Part shown: positions 26,515 through 35,966 of the stretch, in pieces
Numbering within the stretch: position 1 is the first letter of the stretch
Layout of the letters: the number at the start of each line of letters is the position of its first letter
Assembly: GCA_019119595.1 (NCBI GenBank)
Contig: DWWS01000025.1
Coordinates: forward strand, 1 to 63,711
Source of the DNA: Candidatus Eisenbergiella merdavium
GTDB taxonomy: Bacteria; Bacillota; Clostridia; Lachnospirales; Lachnospiraceae
Length of the DNA: 63,711 bases
Direction of reading: 5' to 3'
Notes under the pieces: model-generated
Told to the model about the DNA's origin: nothing
What the model saw: the letters and a program-made list of their open reading frames with translations, nothing else
Databases searched by the model: none
Translations under genes and position numbers: made by a program

Positions 26515-27357
26515 ATGAAGCATATTTACCTGAATCCAAAGCGCTTTGATATTCCGCCGGAATTCGGCGGAGTAAACCGGATCGCGGATCCGGCGGACTG
26601 GGGACAGGCTATCGTGGAGCAGACACAGGAGGGGCTGAAAGAGTATTCCGGGGAAGCGGAATTTGTCATGTTTTTTCCGGAGGCTCATCTGCTGAGCGCC
26701 GCGCGGGCGAAAAACAACGCCTGTCCTCTCAGGCTTGGCTGCCAGAGCGTATACAGGGAGGATACCGCCGTTGGAGGCAGCTTTGGCGCATTCACCTCCT
26801 GCCGTCCTGCGGCTGCGGCAAAAGCGCTTGGCTGTGAGCAGGTGCTTGTGGGCCACTGTGAGGAACGCCGGGATAAGGCCGGTATTCTGAAGGAAGCCGG
26901 AGTCCATTCTCCGGCCGCAGTGGGGCGTATCCTGAACGCGCAGATCAGGGCTGCGCAGGCGCGCGGGCTTTCCGTGCTTTACTGTGTAGGAGAGACGCAG
27001 GAGGAAAAGGACTGCTGGCAGAAGACCCTGGCGCAGCAGCTCGAAATCGGTCTGGCGGGTACGGATAAAGAAAAAACAGTGATCGCCTATGAACCGGTCT
27101 GGAGCATCGGGCCGGGGAAAAAGCCTGCAGACCGGAGCTATATAGAGAAAACGGCAGAATTCATAAAGAAGGAAACAGGGGGACTTGACGTTGTATACGG
27201 CGGCGGCCTGAAAAAAGAAAATGCCGCTATGCTTGCGGAGATTGACGTCATTGACGGCGGGCTCATCGCGCTCACCAGGTTTGAAGGGGAAATTGGTTTT
27301 TATCCGGAAGAATATCTAGAAATTGTCCGCCTGTATCTGAGAAAGCAGGAGAAATAA
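26515..27357 (+). CDS. Divergent triosephosphate isomerase family protein
   Basis: A 280-residue TIM-barrel protein. The catalytic lysine is retained in LNPKRFD (normally GNWKMN), the histidine in VGHCEER (normally GHSERR), and the glutamate in AYEPVWSIGPGKKP (normally AYEPVWAIGTG). The phosphate loop is YGGGL instead of YGGSV. So the chemistry is probably isomerisation, but the loop changes suggest another sugar phosphate. Similar divergent paralogues act on tetrulose phosphates in erythritol catabolism (EryH). The ATG at 26515 has AGGAGGAGG upstream. It sits between the NagB-like and PFK-like genes. Confidence 0.82.
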   Translation: MKHIYLNPKRFDIPPEFGGVNRIADPADWGQAIVEQTQEGLKEYSGEAEFVMFFPEAHLLSAARAKNNACPLRLGCQSVYREDTAVGGSFGAFTSCRPAAAAKALGCEQVLVGHCEERRDKAGILKEAGVHSPAAVGRILNAQIRAAQARGLSVLYCVGETQEEKDCWQKTLAQQLEIGLAGTDKEKTVIAYEPVWSIGPGKKPADRSYIEKTAEFIKKETGGLDVVYGGGLKKENAAMLAEIDVIDGGLIALTRFEGEIGFYPEEYLEIVRLYLRKQEK

Positions 27358-27359
27358 AG

Positions 27360-28538
27360 ATGAAGGGAAATGCATTGGTCGTTCATGGAGGAGCGCCTAC
27401 AGCGGTATTGAACGCATCCCTGTATGGGGTCATCCGGCAGGCACGTGAATGCGGGGAGATCGGGTGCATATACGGCGCTCTGGGAGGAAGTGCGGGAGTT
27501 CTGAAGGAGCGCTTCACAAAGCTTGGCACAGCAAAAGAGGAATGGCTTGAGCAGCTTCTGACCACGCCCGCATCGGTGATCGGAACGAGCAGATACTGCC
27601 TGGAGACGGAGGATTATGACCGGATGGCGGAGGTGATCGGCCGAAACCGCATCCGGTTTGTGTTCATCAACGGGGGAAACGGGAGCATGGATGCCTGTGG
27701 GAAGCTCCACGAGGCCTGCAGACGTAAGGGAGTGGAGGCTGCGGTGGTAGGGATTCCCAAAACCATGGATAACGATATTGCCGTGACAGACCATGCGCCG
27801 GGCTATGGAAGCGCGGCGCGATATATTGCGGCGGGAACGGCAGAGCTGTGCTGTGATGTGGCAGGACTGCCCATTCATGTGGCTGTACTCGAAACTATGG
27901 GACGGGATGCCGGATGGGTGGCTGCCGCGTCTTCCCTTGCCGGTGACAGCGGTATTCCGGGTCCCGATCTGATCTATGTTCCGGAAAGAGCCTTTGAGGA
28001 AGAACGCTTCCTTGCGGATGTGGAGGGGCTGATCCGAAGAAAGGGCTGCGGTGTCGTGGTGGCGAGCGAGGGACTCCGCGATGCCTCGGGGGACCCGATC
28101 GCGGAGCCTGTCATGACATCGGGACGTTCGGTCTATTTTGGAAACGTGGCGGAGTATCTGGCAGGGCTGATCATAAGACGCCTGGGATATAAGGCCCGCA
28201 GTGAAAAGCCGGGGATCCTGGGCCGGGCCTGCATTGCCCTGCAGAGCGATACGGACAGAAGGGAGGCGGTCGAGGCGGGGAGAGAGGCGGTCAGAGCCGC
28301 GGTATCCGGAAAAACAGGAGTGATGGTCGGATTCCTCAGACAGGATCTGCCGGAATATGAGACACAGACGATCCTGATCCCGATTAAGGACGTAATGCTG
28401 ACGGAAAAAAGACTGCCGGAGGAGTTTATCAATGAGGAAGGAAACGGAGTGACGCAGGCGTTTCAGGAATGGTGCCGCCCGCTGCTTGGAGGGCCTGTCC
28501 CGCGTTTTGCTTCCTTTTGCACACAGGAGGATTCATAA
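27360..28538 (+). CDS. 6-phosphofructokinase family protein, probably PPi-dependent
   Basis: A 392-residue PFK-A superfamily protein that starts 3 bases after the TIM gene. The phosphoryl-donor region reads GGNGSMD and PKTMDND. Lysine in PKTxDND is characteristic of pyrophosphate-dependent enzymes, whereas Gly in the GGDGS position is typical of ATP enzymes, so the donor is uncertain. Other family segments are APGYGSAARYIA, LETMGRDAGWVAAAS and a C-terminal VMLTEKRLP. The natural substrate is likely fructose-6-phosphate made by the NagB-like enzyme, though sedoheptulose-7-phosphate is a known alternative for PPi-PFKs. Confidence 0.85.
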   Translation: MKGNALVVHGGAPTAVLNASLYGVIRQARECGEIGCIYGALGGSAGVLKERFTKLGTAKEEWLEQLLTTPASVIGTSRYCLETEDYDRMAEVIGRNRIRFVFINGGNGSMDACGKLHEACRRKGVEAAVVGIPKTMDNDIAVTDHAPGYGSAARYIAAGTAELCCDVAGLPIHVAVLETMGRDAGWVAAASSLAGDSGIPGPDLIYVPERAFEEERFLADVEGLIRRKGCGVVVASEGLRDASGDPIAEPVMTSGRSVYFGNVAEYLAGLIIRRLGYKARSEKPGILGRACIALQSDTDRREAVEAGREAVRAAVSGKTGVMVGFLRQDLPEYETQTILIPIKDVMLTEKRLPEEFINEEGNGVTQAFQEWCRPLLGGPVPRFASFCTQEDS

Positions 28539-28540
28539 CG

Positions 28541-30037
28541 ATGAAGCTGGATTTTGAATATGGAAACGGTTATATGTCCGCTGTTCTTCCGGACAGTACG
28601 GATATCTTCATTCCGGGCAGAACCGTGAAGGACCCTCCCTGCCTGGAGCAGACATGGGACGCGCTGTATGCACAGACCCTGAAAAGCATCAGGAATCCGA
28701 TCGGAATGGAGCCTCTTGCAGAGCTGGCACACAGGGGAAGCAGGGTGGTCATCGTGATCCCGGATATCGTAAAAGGGGGGGACCAGGCCACAAGCCACAG
28801 GAAGGTGGCTGTCCGGGCATGCCTGGATGAGCTTTACAGAGCGGGTGTTGAAAAGAGGGATATTCTCCTCCTTTTTTCAAACGGGCTGCATCCCAGGGCG
28901 ACGGAGAGCGAAATGCGGACGATCCTGGGGAAGGAGCTGTTTGAGGAATTTTATTTTACCGATCAGATCACGAGCCATGACAGTGAGGATTATGAGCATC
29001 TTGTAGACATCGGCTATACGGAAAACGGTGATCATGTCATCATGAACAAATACGTTTATGATGCTGACCTTGCGATCCTGATCGGCCATACCCAGGGGAA
29101 CCCATATGGGGGATATTCGGGCGGCTACAAGCATTGTGCCACCGGGATCACGCACTGGCGCAGCATCAGCGCTCATCATGTGCCTAAGGTGATGCACCGC
29201 AAGGATTTTGTTCCGGTCAGCACCAGAAGCGAGATGAGGAGCCGTTTCGACCGTCAGGGAATGCTGATGGAAGAAAAAATGGGAAAGAAATTTTTCTGCT
29301 GCGACGCGGTTCTGGATACCATGAGCAGGCAGATTGAGATCAACAGCGGATGGGCAAGGGAAATGCAGCCGGTGAGCTGGCGGACGGCGGACCGGCGCAC
29401 CTATGTGCACTGGGCGGAGAAAAAATATGACGTTGTGGTATTTGGAATGCCGACGAATTTCCATTATGGAAACGGAATGGGTACGAATCCCATCCAGATG
29501 ATGCAGGCCTTGTCCGCACAGGTGATACGGCACAAAAGGGTGCTTTCCGACCGCTGTGTATTCATTGTATCGAGCATATGCGACGGCTGGTTCCATGAAG
29601 AGAGATGGCCGTATCTGAGAGAGCTGTATGAGCTGTTCCAGCATGATTATATGCAGATCCTTCCGGATCTGAACAGATATGGGGAATATTTTTCCACCCG
29701 GCAGGATTATATCCGCAGATATCGTTTTGCAAATGCCTTTCATCCGTTCCACGGCTTCAGTATGATAAGCTGCGGCCACCTGGCGGAGGAACACACGAGC
29801 GCGATCTATATCGTCGGGGCGAGAGAACCCGGCATTGCCCGTTCGATGGGGCTGAAGACCCGCGCCACATTTGAGGAAGCCCTGGAGGACGCAAAGCGGA
29901 AATATGTGGGAGACAGTCCCAATATTTTGGCCCTGCCCCAGACGTTTACCACGGCGGCAGTACATCTGTGTATGAAGGATCCGGCACAGAACGACGCGGG
30001 CGCCGCCGGCCTGCTTCGGCATCCCTGCGGAGGATGA
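28541..30037 (+). CDS. LarA/DUF2088 family nickel-dependent racemase/epimerase-like protein
   Basis: A 498-residue protein of the LarA superfamily, whose members use a nickel-pincer nucleotide to racemise or epimerise 2-hydroxy acids. The N-terminal DUF2088 region contains DIVKGGDQATSHR and the histidine segment SNGLHPRATESEM. The cofactor-lysine region reads GGYKHCATGITHW, compared with KHIMPGIA in lactate racemase. It is about 70 residues longer than lactate racemase, mostly at the C-terminus. No larB, larC or larE cofactor gene is present. A sugar-acid substrate is plausible from context. The ATG at 28541 has an ACAGGAGG site. Confidence 0.82.
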   Translation: MKLDFEYGNGYMSAVLPDSTDIFIPGRTVKDPPCLEQTWDALYAQTLKSIRNPIGMEPLAELAHRGSRVVIVIPDIVKGGDQATSHRKVAVRACLDELYRAGVEKRDILLLFSNGLHPRATESEMRTILGKELFEEFYFTDQITSHDSEDYEHLVDIGYTENGDHVIMNKYVYDADLAILIGHTQGNPYGGYSGGYKHCATGITHWRSISAHHVPKVMHRKDFVPVSTRSEMRSRFDRQGMLMEEKMGKKFFCCDAVLDTMSRQIEINSGWAREMQPVSWRTADRRTYVHWAEKKYDVVVFGMPTNFHYGNGMGTNPIQMMQALSAQVIRHKRVLSDRCVFIVSSICDGWFHEERWPYLRELYELFQHDYMQILPDLNRYGEYFSTRQDYIRRYRFANAFHPFHGFSMISCGHLAEEHTSAIYIVGAREPGIARSMGLKTRATFEEALEDAKRKYVGDSPNILALPQTFTTAAVHLCMKDPAQNDAGAAGLLRHPCGG

Positions 30038-30102
30038 ATGGGCGGAGCGAGAGGAATGGGCGGAAGAAAAGAAGGAACGGGTGATAAGAAGGAGGAGACG
30101 CG

Positions 30103-31242
30103 ATGGTAATACAGAGTACGAGAATCTGGATAGCGGGGCAGTTTCTTGCCGCGCAGCTTGTTGCGGAGAACGGGAAGATCACGGGCGTGCTTCCGGCAGG
30201 CACGCGCCCCGTCGATCAGGACTATGGAGACAGACGGATCCTGCCGGGCTTTCTTGATGTGCATACACACGGAGCCTATGGCTTTGACACGAACGACGCG
30301 CGGCCGGAGGGGTTGAGGGAATGGATGAGAAGGATCCCGGAGGAAGGGGTTACCGCCATTCTGCCAACCACAGTGACGCAGCTGCCGGAGGTGCTTACTG
30401 CGGCTCTGCGTAATGTGGCAACAGTGGTCAGAGAGGGCTATGAGGGAGCGGAAATCCTGGGTGTTCATTTTGAGGGCCCTTATCTGGATATGGAATACAA
30501 GGGGGCGCAGCCCCCTGAAGCCATCGCGGAGCCAAGCGTGGAGCAGTTCCGGAAGTATCAGGATGCCGCTGAGGGACTGATCCGCTGTATTACCCTTGCT
30601 CCGGAGCATGACCGGGAATATGCTCTGATCAGATACTGCCGGGAAAATGGCGTGGTGGTCAGTATGGGACATTCCCGCGCCACCTATGAACAGGCCCTGC
30701 TTGCCATTGCCAACGGGGCTGCGGGCATGACGCATGTATTTAATGCGATGAGCGGCTTCCATCCCAGAAATCCGGGTCTGATCGGAGCTGCTCTCCGGAT
30801 GAGAGACATATATGGGGAGATCATCTGCGACGGGGTTCATTCCGTTCCTTCCGTCTTGAACAGCTTTTTCCAGGCGAAGGGAAGAAGCCTTGCTGTTATG
30901 GTCACGGATTCCCTCTGCGTCAAGCATTGTCCGCCCGGCGGCGTTTTTTTCCTCGGCGGCCATGAAATTGAGGTCGGAGAGGACGGAGCGGCCCGTCTTG
31001 CCGGAACGGACACCATTGCCGGGAGTACCCTTTCCATGAACAGAGGACTGAAGATTCTTGTGGAGGATGCGTTGGTACCGTTTGATGCCGCGGTGAATTC
31101 CTGCACACTGAATCCGGCCAGATATTTGGGGGTGGATAACCGAAAAGGAAGGATCGCTGCGGGCTGCGACGCAGACCTGGTGGTTCTTGAGGATGATTAC
31201 GAGGTGTGCCAGACCTTTTGCCGGGGAAAGGCCATGCTGTAA
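30103..31242 (+). CDS. nagA: N-acetylglucosamine-6-phosphate deacetylase
   Basis: Removes acetate from GlcNAc-6-phosphate to give glucosamine-6-phosphate. The 379-residue amidohydrolase shows the metal ligands in HTHG (residues 55-58), the metal-binding Glu in HFEGPYLD, His in MGHSRATY, His in THVFNAMSGFHPR, and the catalytic Asp in VTDSL. It closes the operon and supplies substrate for the NagB-like enzyme. ATG at 30103 follows GGAGGAG. Confidence 0.93.
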   Translation: MVIQSTRIWIAGQFLAAQLVAENGKITGVLPAGTRPVDQDYGDRRILPGFLDVHTHGAYGFDTNDARPEGLREWMRRIPEEGVTAILPTTVTQLPEVLTAALRNVATVVREGYEGAEILGVHFEGPYLDMEYKGAQPPEAIAEPSVEQFRKYQDAAEGLIRCITLAPEHDREYALIRYCRENGVVVSMGHSRATYEQALLAIANGAAGMTHVFNAMSGFHPRNPGLIGAALRMRDIYGEIICDGVHSVPSVLNSFFQAKGRSLAVMVTDSLCVKHCPPGGVFFLGGHEIEVGEDGAARLAGTDTIAGSTLSMNRGLKILVEDALVPFDAAVNSCTLNPARYLGVDNRKGRIAAGCDADLVVLEDDYEVCQTFCRGKAML

Positions 31243-31315
31243 CGCATGGATAAGGTCTCATGCCTGCTCCGGACCGACTTTTATCCGGAAATTCCATACC
31301 TGCGCCAGATAAAAG

Positions 31316-31344
31316 TTGAATAACCATTCCATTTCTGTTAGAAT
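31316..31344 (+). promoter_or_regulatory. Promoter of secA
   Basis: TTGAAT (31316-31321), a 17-base spacer and TAGAAT (31339-31344), giving a leader of about 90 nt before the secA ATG. No strong terminator follows nagA in this 198-base gap; only a weak TCCGGA palindrome pair is seen. Confidence 0.65.
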
Positions 31345-31440
31345 AAAGAGAAGTGCGGGCGGACAGGCTTATTTTTTCCGCGGATAAGGGAGGGCCCGTA
31401 CCGGAGAAAAGCGGACAAAACAAATGGAGCAGGTATTAAG

Positions 31441-34008
31441 ATGAATATCATTCAAAAGGTTTTTGGCACGCACAGCGAGAGAGAGCTGAAGCGGATCATG
31501 CCCCTTGTGGACAGGATCGAATCGCTGCGGCCGGAGATGATGGCGCTTTCCGATGAAGCGCTGCGGGATAAGACGAAGGAATTTAAGAGCCGTCTTGCCG
31601 ACGGGGCGACTCTGGACGATCTTCTTCCGGAGGCTTATGCCACGGCGCGCGAAGCGGCCCGCCGTGTCCTGCATACGGAGCATTACCGCGTACAGCTGAT
31701 GGGCGGAATCATCCTGCATCAGGGACGTATCGCGGAGATGAAGACCGGTGAAGGAAAGACGCAGGTAGCAATCCTTCCGGCGTATCTCAATGCGCTGGAG
31801 GGCAAGGGCGTGCATGTGGTTACGGTCAACGACTATCTGGCAAGCCGTGACGCGGCCTGGATGGGCTCGGTGCATGAATTCCTCGGCCTTGAGGTGGGCT
31901 GCGTCCTAAACGGCATGAAGCCGGAGGAGCGGCGCGCGGAATACGCAAAGGACATCACCTATGTGACCAATAACGAGCTCGGCTTCGATTATCTGAGAGA
32001 CAACATGGTGATCTATAAGGAGCAGCTCGTGCTCCGGGATCTGCACTACGCCATCATCGACGAGGTGGACTCTGTGCTGATCGACGAAGCGAGAACCCCT
32101 CTGATCATTTCCGGACAGAGCGGTAAATCCACCAGGCTCTATGAGGCCTGCGACATCCTTGCCAGGCAGCTGGAGCGCGGAAAGGATGTGGAGGATCTTT
32201 CCAAGCTGGACGCCATCATGGGCGTGGAACAGGAGGAGACCGGAGACTTTATCGTCAATGAAAAGGATAAGGTGGTCAACCTGACCGAGCGTGGCGTGTC
32301 AAAAGTGGAGAAGTTTTTCCAGATCGAAAATCTGGCCGATCCGCAGAACCTGGAGATCCAGCACAACATCATCCTGGCTCTTCGCGCAAACAACCTGATG
32401 GCGCGCGACAAGGACTATGTGGTGAAGGACGATCAGGTGCTGATCGTGGATGAGTTTACAGGACGCATCATGCCCGGGCGGCGCTATTCGGACGGCCTGC
32501 ATCAGGCCATTGAGGCGAAGGAGCATGTGAAGGTCAAGAGGGAGAGCAAAACCCTCGCCACCATCACCTTCCAGAATTTCTTCAATAAATTTGAAAAAAC
32601 GGCCGGAATGACCGGTACGGCCCTGACCGAGGAAAAGGAATTCCGCGACATCTACGGCATGGACGTGGTGGAGATCCCCACCAACAGGCCGGTGCAGAGG
32701 GTCGACCATCAGGACGCGGTATACAAGACGAGAAAAGAGAAGCTTCACGCCATCGTGGAAGCGGTGGAGGAGGCGCATGCGAAGGGCCAGCCCGTGCTGG
32801 TCGGCACCATCACCATCGAGGCCTCCGAGGAGCTGTCCGGCCTTCTGAAAAAGAAGGGTATCCAGCATAAGGTACTCAACGCCAAATTTCATGAGCTGGA
32901 GGCGGAGATCGTGGCGGACGCCGGCGTGCACGGCGCGGTCACCATCGCCACCAATATGGCGGGCCGCGGTACGGATATCAAGCTGGACGAGGAGTCCAGG
33001 GCGGCCGGCGGCCTGAAGATCATCGGAACGGAGCGGCATGAGTCCAGACGTATCGACAACCAGCTTCGCGGACGAAGCGGCCGTCAGGGAGACCCGGGCG
33101 AATCCAAGTTCTACATTTCCCTGGAGGACGATCTGATGCGCCTGTTCGGCTCCGAGCGTCTGATCAATATGTTCAACGCCATGGGCGTTCCGGAGAACCA
33201 GGAGATCGAGCACAAGATGCTCACCAACGCCATTGAGTCCGCCCAGAAGAAGATCGAGGGCAACAACTTCGGCATCCGTAAGAACCTGCTGGAATACGAT
33301 CAGGTGATGAACGAGCAGCGTGAGATCATCTATGCGGAAAGACGCCGCGTGCTGGACGGCGAGAGCATGCGCGACGTGATCTACAAGATGATCACGGATA
33401 TCGTGGACAACACCGTGGACATGGTGATCGGTGAGGACGCGGACGTGGACGAGTGGAATTTCACCGAGCTGAATTCCCTTCTGCTTCCCATCATCCCCCT
33501 TGCTCCGGTCACGAAGGAGCGGGTGGCGAAGCCCAAGAAGAACAGCCTGAAGCAGCAGCTGAAGGAAGAAGCCGTCAAGCTGTATGAAAATAAAGAAGCG
33601 GAATTCCCGCAGGCGGAAATGATCCGTGAGCTGGAACGCGTGGTGCTCCTGAAGGTCATCGACAATAAGTGGATGTCCCATATCGACGACATGGATCAGC
33701 TCCGTCAGGGCATCGGCCTTCAGGCATACGGACAGCGCGATCCGCTGGTGGAATATAAGATGAGCGGCTATGAGATGTTCGACGCCATGACCGACAGCAT
33801 CCGCGAGGATACCATCCGCCTGCTCTTCCATGTGAGAGTGGAGCAGAAGGTGGAAAGGGAGCAGGTCGCCAAGGTGACCGGAACCAACAAGGACGATTCC
33901 AAAGCGAAGACGCCGGTGAAAAAGGCGGCGGCAAAGGTTTATCCTAACGATCCCTGCCCCTGCGGCAGCGGCAAGAAGTATAAGAACTGCTGCGGAAGGA
34001 ACAAATAG
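31441..34008 (+). CDS. secA: Preprotein translocase ATPase SecA
   Basis: Motor of Sec-dependent protein export. The 855 residues are full length. Visible parts are Walker [10 protein letters not shown], the DEAD-like [19 protein letters not shown], the preprotein cross-linking domain, [14 protein letters not shown] with [11 protein letters not shown] in the second nucleotide-binding fold, and the C-terminal zinc-binding [13 protein letters not shown], which in SecA contacts SecB or phospholipid. secA followed by prfB is a conserved Firmicutes order. Confidence 0.98.
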   Translation: MNIIQKVFGTHSERELKRIMPLVDRIESLRPEMMALSDEALRDKTKEFKSRLADGATLDDLLPEAYATAREAARRVLHTEHYRVQLMGGIILHQGRIAEMKTGEGKTQVAILPAYLNALEGKGVHVVTVNDYLASRDAAWMGSVHEFLGLEVGCVLNGMKPEERRAEYAKDITYVTNNELGFDYLRDNMVIYKEQLVLRDLHYAIIDEVDSVLIDEARTPLIISGQSGKSTRLYEACDILARQLERGKDVEDLSKLDAIMGVEQEETGDFIVNEKDKVVNLTERGVSKVEKFFQIENLADPQNLEIQHNIILALRANNLMARDKDYVVKDDQVLIVDEFTGRIMPGRRYSDGLHQAIEAKEHVKVKRESKTLATITFQNFFNKFEKTAGMTGTALTEEKEFRDIYGMDVVEIPTNRPVQRVDHQDAVYKTRKEKLHAIVEAVEEAHAKGQPVLVGTITIEASEELSGLLKKKGIQHKVLNAKFHELEAEIVADAGVHGAVTIATNMAGRGTDIKLDEESRAAGGLKIIGTERHESRRIDNQLRGRSGRQGDPGESKFYISLEDDLMRLFGSERLINMFNAMGVPENQEIEHKMLTNAIESAQKKIEGNNFGIRKNLLEYDQVMNEQREIIYAERRRVLDGESMRDVIYKMITDIVDNTVDMVIGEDADVDEWNFTELNSLLLPIIPLAPVTKERVAKPKKNSLKQQLKEEAVKLYENKEAEFPQAEMIRELERVVLLKVIDNKWMSHIDDMDQLRQGIGLQAYGQRDPLVEYKMSGYEMFDAMTDSIREDTIRLLFHVRVEQKVEREQVAKVTGTNKDDSKAKTPVKKAAAKVYPNDPCPCGSGKKYKNCCGRNK

Positions 34009-34041
34009 AAAAAGACGGGATTTTGCAGCAAAGAAAACAGC

Positions 34042-34072
34042 GCCGCCCGGCAGGGGCTCCTGCCTGGGCGGC
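34042..34072 (+). other. Hairpin between secA and prfB
   Basis: GCCGCCC-GGCAGG (34042-34054) pairs with CCTGCC-T-GGGCGGC (34059-34072), 13 base pairs with one bulged T and a GGCT loop. No T-tract follows. It shares the GCCGCCC/GGGCGGC stem with the elements between ptb and buk. Confidence 0.55.
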
Positions 34073-34108
34073 ACACATGCTTGATTAAAGAAAAGGTGGT
34101 GATTCGCA

Positions 34109-35237
34109 ATGGTTTTGCTCGACCAGATGAAGCAGGAATTACAGGCTTACAAAACTCCATTAGCGGAAGTGAGGGATTCACTTTAACCTCGCTGAAAAGA
34201 CGAAGAGGATAGAAGAGCTGGAACGGGAAATGGAGGCTCCCGGCTTCTGGGATAATCCCGATTATTCCAACAAGAAGATGAAGGAGCTGAAAAATCTCAA
34301 GGATACCGTGGAGCAGATCAACGGTCTGGACACCCGGTATGAGGACATCGAGACCCTGATCGAGATGGGAAACGAGGAAGAGGATGAGAGCATGGCCGAG
34401 GAGATCCGCGGCGAGCTGGATTCCTTCATCGAGGAACTGGAGACGCTTCGCATCAGCACGCTGCTGACGGGCGAATACGATAAAAACGACGCGATCCTGA
34501 AGCTGAACGCCGGAGCGGGCGGCACGGAAAGCTGCGACTGGTGCAGCATGCTCTACCGCATGTATACCAGATGGGCGGAGAAAAAGGGCTTCAGCGTGGA
34601 GGTTCTGGACTATCTGGACGGCGACGAGGCGGGCATCAAATCCGTCACCTTCCAGGTGAACGGAGAGAACGCCTACGGCTACCTCAAGTCGGAAAAGGGA
34701 GTGCACCGTCTGGTGCGCATCTCTCCCTTCAACGCGCAGGGAAAGCGCCAGACCTCCTTTGTGTCCCTGGACGTGATGCCGGACATCGAAGAGGATCTGG
34801 ATATCGAGATCAACGACGAGGATCTGAGGATCGACACCTACCGAAGCAGCGGCGCGGGCGGACAGCACATCAACAAGACCTCCTCCGCCATCCGCATCAC
34901 CCACCTTCCCACCGGGATCGTGGTGCAGTGCCAGAACGAGCGCTCCCAGTTCCAGAACAAGGATAAGGCCATGCAGATGCTGAAGGCCAAGCTGTATATG
35001 CTCAAGCAGGAGGAAAACGCCCAGAAGCTTTCCGGCATCCGCGGCGAGGTAAAGGAGATCGGCTGGGGCAACCAGATCCGCTCCTACGTCTTCCAGCCCT
35101 ACACCATGGTGAAGGATCACAGGACCAACCATGAAACGGGCAACGTGGACGCGGTGATGGACGGCAATCTGGATTCCTTCATCAACGCCTATCTGAAATG
35201 GATCAGCACGGGAAATACGGAGGGCGGACAGGAATAA
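34109..35237 (+). CDS. prfB: Peptide chain release factor 2 with programmed +1 frameshift
   Basis: RF2 ends translation at UGA and UAA. The gene is in two frames: ATG at 34109 gives 25 codons ending in CTT-TAA (34181-34186); skipping one T moves the ribosome into the frame that starts AAC at 34185 and runs to 35237. The joined protein has 375 residues, the normal RF2 length. It contains the RF2 specificity motif SPF (in RISPFNAQG) and the peptidyl-hydrolysis GGQ (in GAGGQHINK). The recoding stop here is UAA, not the usual UGA. The ribosome binding site is AAAGGTGG. Confidence in the gene is high; frameshifting is inferred from the reading frames. Confidence 0.95.
34166..34187 (+). promoter_or_regulatory. 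prfB frameshift site with UAA stop
   Basis: The slippery CTT is followed by TAA C, with an internal Shine-Dalgarno-like GTGAGGGA upstream. In the well-known site an AGGGGG lies three bases before CUU and the stop is UGA. Here GAGG is about six bases from CTT and the stop is UAA, which RF1 also reads. Autoregulation by RF2 level alone would therefore be looser. Confidence 0.8.
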
Positions 35238-35291
35238 GGCGGATCGCCTGCGGTCAGGCAGCCGATTCCCTCCCTCGATTTTATGAAAAAA

Positions 35292-35347
35292 AGAAAAGCG
35301 TCCTTTCCGCCCAGCCGGATTCCGGCACGGCGGAAGGACGCTTTTTT
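35292..35347 (+). terminator. Terminator after prfB
   Basis: AAAAGCGTCC and TTTCCGCC (35294-35311) pair with GGCGGAA and GGACGCTTTT (35329-35345), with T-tract to 35347. An A-tract on the other side means it can also stop the convergent membrane-protein gene. Confidence 0.9.
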
Positions 35348-35387
35348 CTGACAAAGCGCTTCCTGTAGCTTCGGTTTCCCCTCAGAG

Positions 35388-35765
35388 TCAGAGAAGCTGC
35401 CTTACAACCCCAAGGGCCGCGCTGTCCGCGCTCTGACCGTTCAGCCAGATCAGGCAGAGGACGGAAAGAACCAGACTGCAAAGACATGCCGCCGCGGTTA
35501 GGATCAGATGGATCCGCAGGAAAACGGCGGACATATTTTTGTACAGATAGAAATACAGGCAGCCCAGGGAAAAAGCGAGAAAAAGGGCCGCAAGCAGAAA
35601 GGAAAAGGAAGCTCCGGGAAACGCAAAGCCCGGCAGGCTCCCGTGCGTACCATGGGTGTTATGAGTGTCAAGAAAAATGCCGAGGGCGGAATTGGCCTGC
35701 CCGGACACAAACAGACAGATCAGAGGCAGAATAACAAGCGTAAGGCCGATTTTTTTCCTGTTCAT
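35388..35765 (-). CDS. Small membrane protein of unknown function
   Basis: A 125-residue protein with three likely membrane segments (IGLTLVILPLICLFVSG, FSFLLAALFLAFSLGCLYFY, LILTAAACLCSLVLSVLCLIW). A short His/Thr-rich loop, THNTHGTHGS, lies between the first and second and could bind a metal. AAGGAGG is five bases before the ATG, one of the best ribosome binding sites in the window, which supports expression. No family recognised. It diverges from the histidine kinase gene, with a 201-base shared upstream region. Confidence 0.7.
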   Translation of the reverse strand: MNRKKIGLTLVILPLICLFVSGQANSALGIFLDTHNTHGTHGSLPGFAFPGASFSFLLAALFLAFSLGCLYFYLYKNMSAVFLRIHLILTAAACLCSLVLSVLCLIWLNGQSADSAALGVVRQLL

Positions 35766-35966
35766 AAAGACCTCCTTGAGGGGCGTATTGCCGTCATGCC
35801 TGAAACATCGGGAATCCTGGATTCATAATATCAGATCTGGGAGAAACAGACAATCCTTTTCCGGATCTGCCGCCAGATTTCCGGAAGTGGATGATTCTGT
35901 GAATTTATGGTAGAATTTCAGATGAGAAGGAAAAGCGCTTCTGCAGGAAGGCCTGAAAGGAGTATC

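Noticed and set aside
32299..34074. A 591-codon open frame on the minus strand opposite secA
   Set aside because: Antisense shadow of secA with Leu/His/Asp-rich composition and no start signals. Similar long antisense frames lie opposite bcd, prfB, tex and tsaD.
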